This document shows positions 13,199-15,295 of a stretch of DNA of 15,295 nt, one piece after another. Each line of letters opens with the position of its first letter. Within the stretch, counting starts at the first letter, position 1. The position numbers and the translations under genes are program-made. Location: the NCBI GenBank assembly GCA_035527455.1, contig DATLAN010000452.1, forward strand, positions 1-15,295, in the 5' to 3' direction. A model generated the notes under the pieces. It saw only the letters and a list, made by a program, of their open reading frames with translations. It did not search any database and was not told the origin of the DNA. The stretch is from DATLAN01 sp035527455. Lineage in GTDB: Bacteria; Planctomycetota; Planctomycetia; Pirellulales; Thermoguttaceae.

Positions 13199-15295
13199 AT
13201 GTCCTCGCCTCCTGCCAAGACCGCCTTGACCGTCGCCCTGATCGGCAACCCCAACACGGGCAAGTCGACGTTGTTCGGCGCCCTGGTCGGCGTGCACCAG
13301 CACGTGGGCAATTACCCCGGCGTGACCGTGGAGAAGAAGACCGGGCGGATGGAGCACGACGGCCGGCGGTACGAGGTGATCGACCTGCCCGGGCTGTACA
13401 GCCTGGCCCCGCGCTGCCGCGATGAAATGGTGGCGGTCGATGTGCTGTTGGGCCGCCGCGAGGACTCGCCGCCGGTCGACGCGGTGATCTCGATCGTGGA
13501 TGCCGCCAACCTGCAGCGGAACCTGTATCTGGTCAGCCAGGTCCTGGAACTGGGACTGCCGACGGTGGTGGCGGTGAACATGGTCGACGTGGCCGAAAGC
13601 CGCGGGATCGCCGTGGACGTCGAGCGTCTGGCACAACGGCTGCCCGGGCCGGTCGTGGCGATCCGCGCGAATCGGCGGATCGGTCTGGATCGCTTGAAGG
13701 CCGCCCTGTCCGAAGCGATCGACGGGCCGCGGCCGAAAGTGGAGACTCCCTTCCCCGAACCGTTCCGGCGCGAAGTCGCCCAACTCGAAACCCTCTTGGC
13801 CGAGCGTGCGGCTGCGGTCGAAAAGCCGGCAACCGAGAAGAACGACCCGTTGCCGCGCTACCTGGTCGAACGGCTCCTCCTGGACACCGGCGGCTATCTG
13901 GAAGGCGTGTTGCTCGGCCCTGACGATGCGGAAGTGCGCGGGCATTTGCAGGCGGCCCGTCGGCGGCTGGCCGAGGCCGATTGCGAGGTGCCGGGCATCG
14001 AAACTCGGGCCCGGTACAAGTGGGCGGGCAAGGTGCTCGAAGGCGCGGTGACCCAGCCCCGCCGGTACAGAACGACCGTCACGGATCGGATCGACCGGCT
14101 GCTGACCCATCGCCTATGGGGAACCTTGGTCTTTGCCGCCGTGATGGTCGTCGTTTTCCAGTCGATCTTCGTCTGGGCCGAGCCGGTGACCGACGGGATC
14201 GAGGGCGTCACCAGCGCCGTGGGAAAATGGGTCGAGTCGCACATGGCCGCAGGGGCGGTGCGGAGCCTGCTGGTCGACGGGCTGATCGGCGGCGTGGGCG
14301 GCGTGCTGGTCTTCCTGCCGCAGATCCTGATCCTGTTCTTCTTCATCGCCATCCTGGAGGACTGCGGGTACATGGCCCGGGCGGCCTTCCTGATGGACCG
14401 GATGATGGTTCGCGTGGGCCTAAGCGGGAAATCGTTCATCCCGATGCTGTCCTGTTTCGCCTGCGCGGTGCCGGGCATCATGGCCACCCGCGTGATCGAG
14501 AACGAGCGGGACCGCCTGACGACCATCCTGGTCGCCCCGCTGATGACCTGTTCCGCCCGGCTGCCGGTCTACGGGCTGTTGATCGCGGCGTTCATTCCCG
14601 CGGAGATCCACTTCGGTCCGCTGAGCGTGCAGGGATTGACGTTGCTGGGGCTGTACGTGCTGGGGATCGTCACGGCGGTGGCGGCGGCGCTGGTGCTGAA
14701 GCGGACGATCCTGCGCGGCCGGACGCCGCCGTTCCTGATGGAACTGCCCAGCTACAAGTGGCCGTCGCTGCGGACCGCTTTCTATCGGGTGACCCAGCGG
14801 GGTTGGATCTTCCTGCGGATCGCGGGGACGCTGATCCTGGTCGTCTCGATCCTCGTCTGGGCCGCGTTGTATTATCCGCGGGATCCCGAGTCGGTCGAAT
14901 CGTCGCCCCGGATCCGGCAGCTTCGGGCCGAGATCGACGCCCGGCCGGCGGACGATCCCGGGCGGGAACAACTCGTCGCCCGGCGGCAGCGCGAAATCGA
15001 GGGCGAGTACCAGCGGCGGAGTTTCCTGGGACAGACGGGCCGGCTCCTCGAACCGGCGGTGCAGCCCTTGGGATGGGACTGGCGGATCGGTTGCGCCGTG
15101 GTCGCGTCGTTTCCGGCACGCGAAATCGTGGTGGCCACGCTGGGGGTGATTTACAGCGTGGGCGAGGACGTCGACCCGGAATCGGAGACCGGGGCGGCCG
15201 AGTTCCGCGCCAGGCTCGAAAATGCCGCGTGGGACGGCAGCGATCCGCCGCGCAAGGTGTTTACCATCCCCGTGGCGTTGTCGATCATGGTGTGT
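13199..15295 (+). CDS. feoB: FeoB, ferrous iron transporter with G-protein domain (C-terminus cut by the window)
   Basis: 699 residues are visible; the end is missing. FeoB is the inner-membrane Fe(II) transporter. The cytoplasmic N-terminal G domain shows G1 GNPNTGKST (16-24), G2 VGNYPGVTVEKK (36-47), G3 DLPG (62-65) and G4 NMVD (127-130). In G1 a Thr replaces the more usual Cys. A helical spacer precedes membrane segments from ~308 on. Conserved transporter motifs are GYMARAAFLMDR (390-401), SCFACAVPGIMATR (418-431) with the pore Cys, TCSARLPVY (450-458) and SFPAREIVVATLG (637-649). A charged, probably helical insertion lies at ~559-607. The ATG at 13199 lacks a clear ribosome binding site. 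It is partner to feoA and, in the ancestral arrangement, probably its co-transcribed neighbour. Confidence 0.97.
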   Translation, partial: MSSPPAKTALTVALIGNPNTGKSTLFGALVGVHQHVGNYPGVTVEKKTGRMEHDGRRYEVIDLPGLYSLAPRCRDEMVAVDVLLGRREDSPPVDAVISIVDAANLQRNLYLVSQVLELGLPTVVAVNMVDVAESRGIAVDVERLAQRLPGPVVAIRANRRIGLDRLKAALSEAIDGPRPKVETPFPEPFRREVAQLETLLAERAAAVEKPATEKNDPLPRYLVERLLLDTGGYLEGVLLGPDDAEVRGHLQAARRRLAEADCEVPGIETRARYKWAGKVLEGAVTQPRRYRTTVTDRIDRLLTHRLWGTLVFAAVMVVVFQSIFVWAEPVTDGIEGVTSAVGKWVESHMAAGAVRSLLVDGLIGGVGGVLVFLPQILILFFFIAILEDCGYMARAAFLMDRMMVRVGLSGKSFIPMLSCFACAVPGIMATRVIENERDRLTTILVAPLMTCSARLPVYGLLIAAFIPAEIHFGPLSVQGLTLLGLYVLGIVTAVAAALVLKRTILRGRTPPFLMELPSYKWPSLRTAFYRVTQRGWIFLRIAGTLILVVSILVWAALYYPRDPESVESSPRIRQLRAEIDARPADDPGREQLVARRQREIEGEYQRRSFLGQTGRLLEPAVQPLGWDWRIGCAVVASFPAREIVVATLGVIYSVGEDVDPESETGAAEFRARLENAAWDGSDPPRKVFTIPVALSIMVC

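Overview
The window looks like a piece of a planctomycete chromosome, probably from the Pirellulales side of the phylum. Three clues point there: N-terminal LEPR-XLL-type motifs on large, Arg-rich-headed repeat proteins; an integrase N-terminus of the kind common in planctomycete genomes; and a FeoB resembling planctomycete homologues. The sequence is GC-rich, so very long open frames appear opposite the real genes; I treat those as shadows.

Left end (1-900). A tyrosine-recombinase-type integrase gene on the minus strand runs off the left edge. It carries a one-base frameshift after its 12th codon. It lies just downstream of the 3' end of a tRNA-Pro(CGG) gene, the usual geometry of an integrated element that uses a tRNA 3' end as its attachment site. 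An unassigned reading frame (469-870) runs into the tRNA and is probably a remnant or chance frame.

Centre (901-10758). Three large minus-strand genes form a likely operon, transcribed from right to left from a strong sigma-70-like promoter at 10828-10856. The proteins differ completely at the N-terminus: a beta-propeller-like head, a cyclophilin-type prolyl isomerase with Ig-like domains, and an alkaline phosphatase with all the expected active-site residues. Each continues with the same parts in the same order: a PPC-like beta-sandwich, a short VNG-containing linker, a tandem array of about 47-residue repeats (7, 12 and 9 clear copies, each preceded by one degenerate copy), and a shared closing repeat with a short tail. 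This reads as one exported scaffold carrying interchangeable heads, and it is the most novel feature of the window.

Right part (10759-15295). A 477-nt intergenic region contains the operon promoter and, on the other side, two perfect inverted repeats with mutually complementary centres in the leader of a PLP-dependent trans-sulfuration-family gene. Next comes a ferrous iron uptake locus: feoA behind a sigma-70-like promoter with a 13/15 Fur-box match, then feoB, cut by the right edge. Between feoA and feoB sits a 183-bp non-coding element with imperfect 22-bp terminal inverted repeats, an internal perfect 26-bp inverted repeat and a perfect 8-bp flanking duplication. It is a clear MITE-type insertion that separates the two iron genes.
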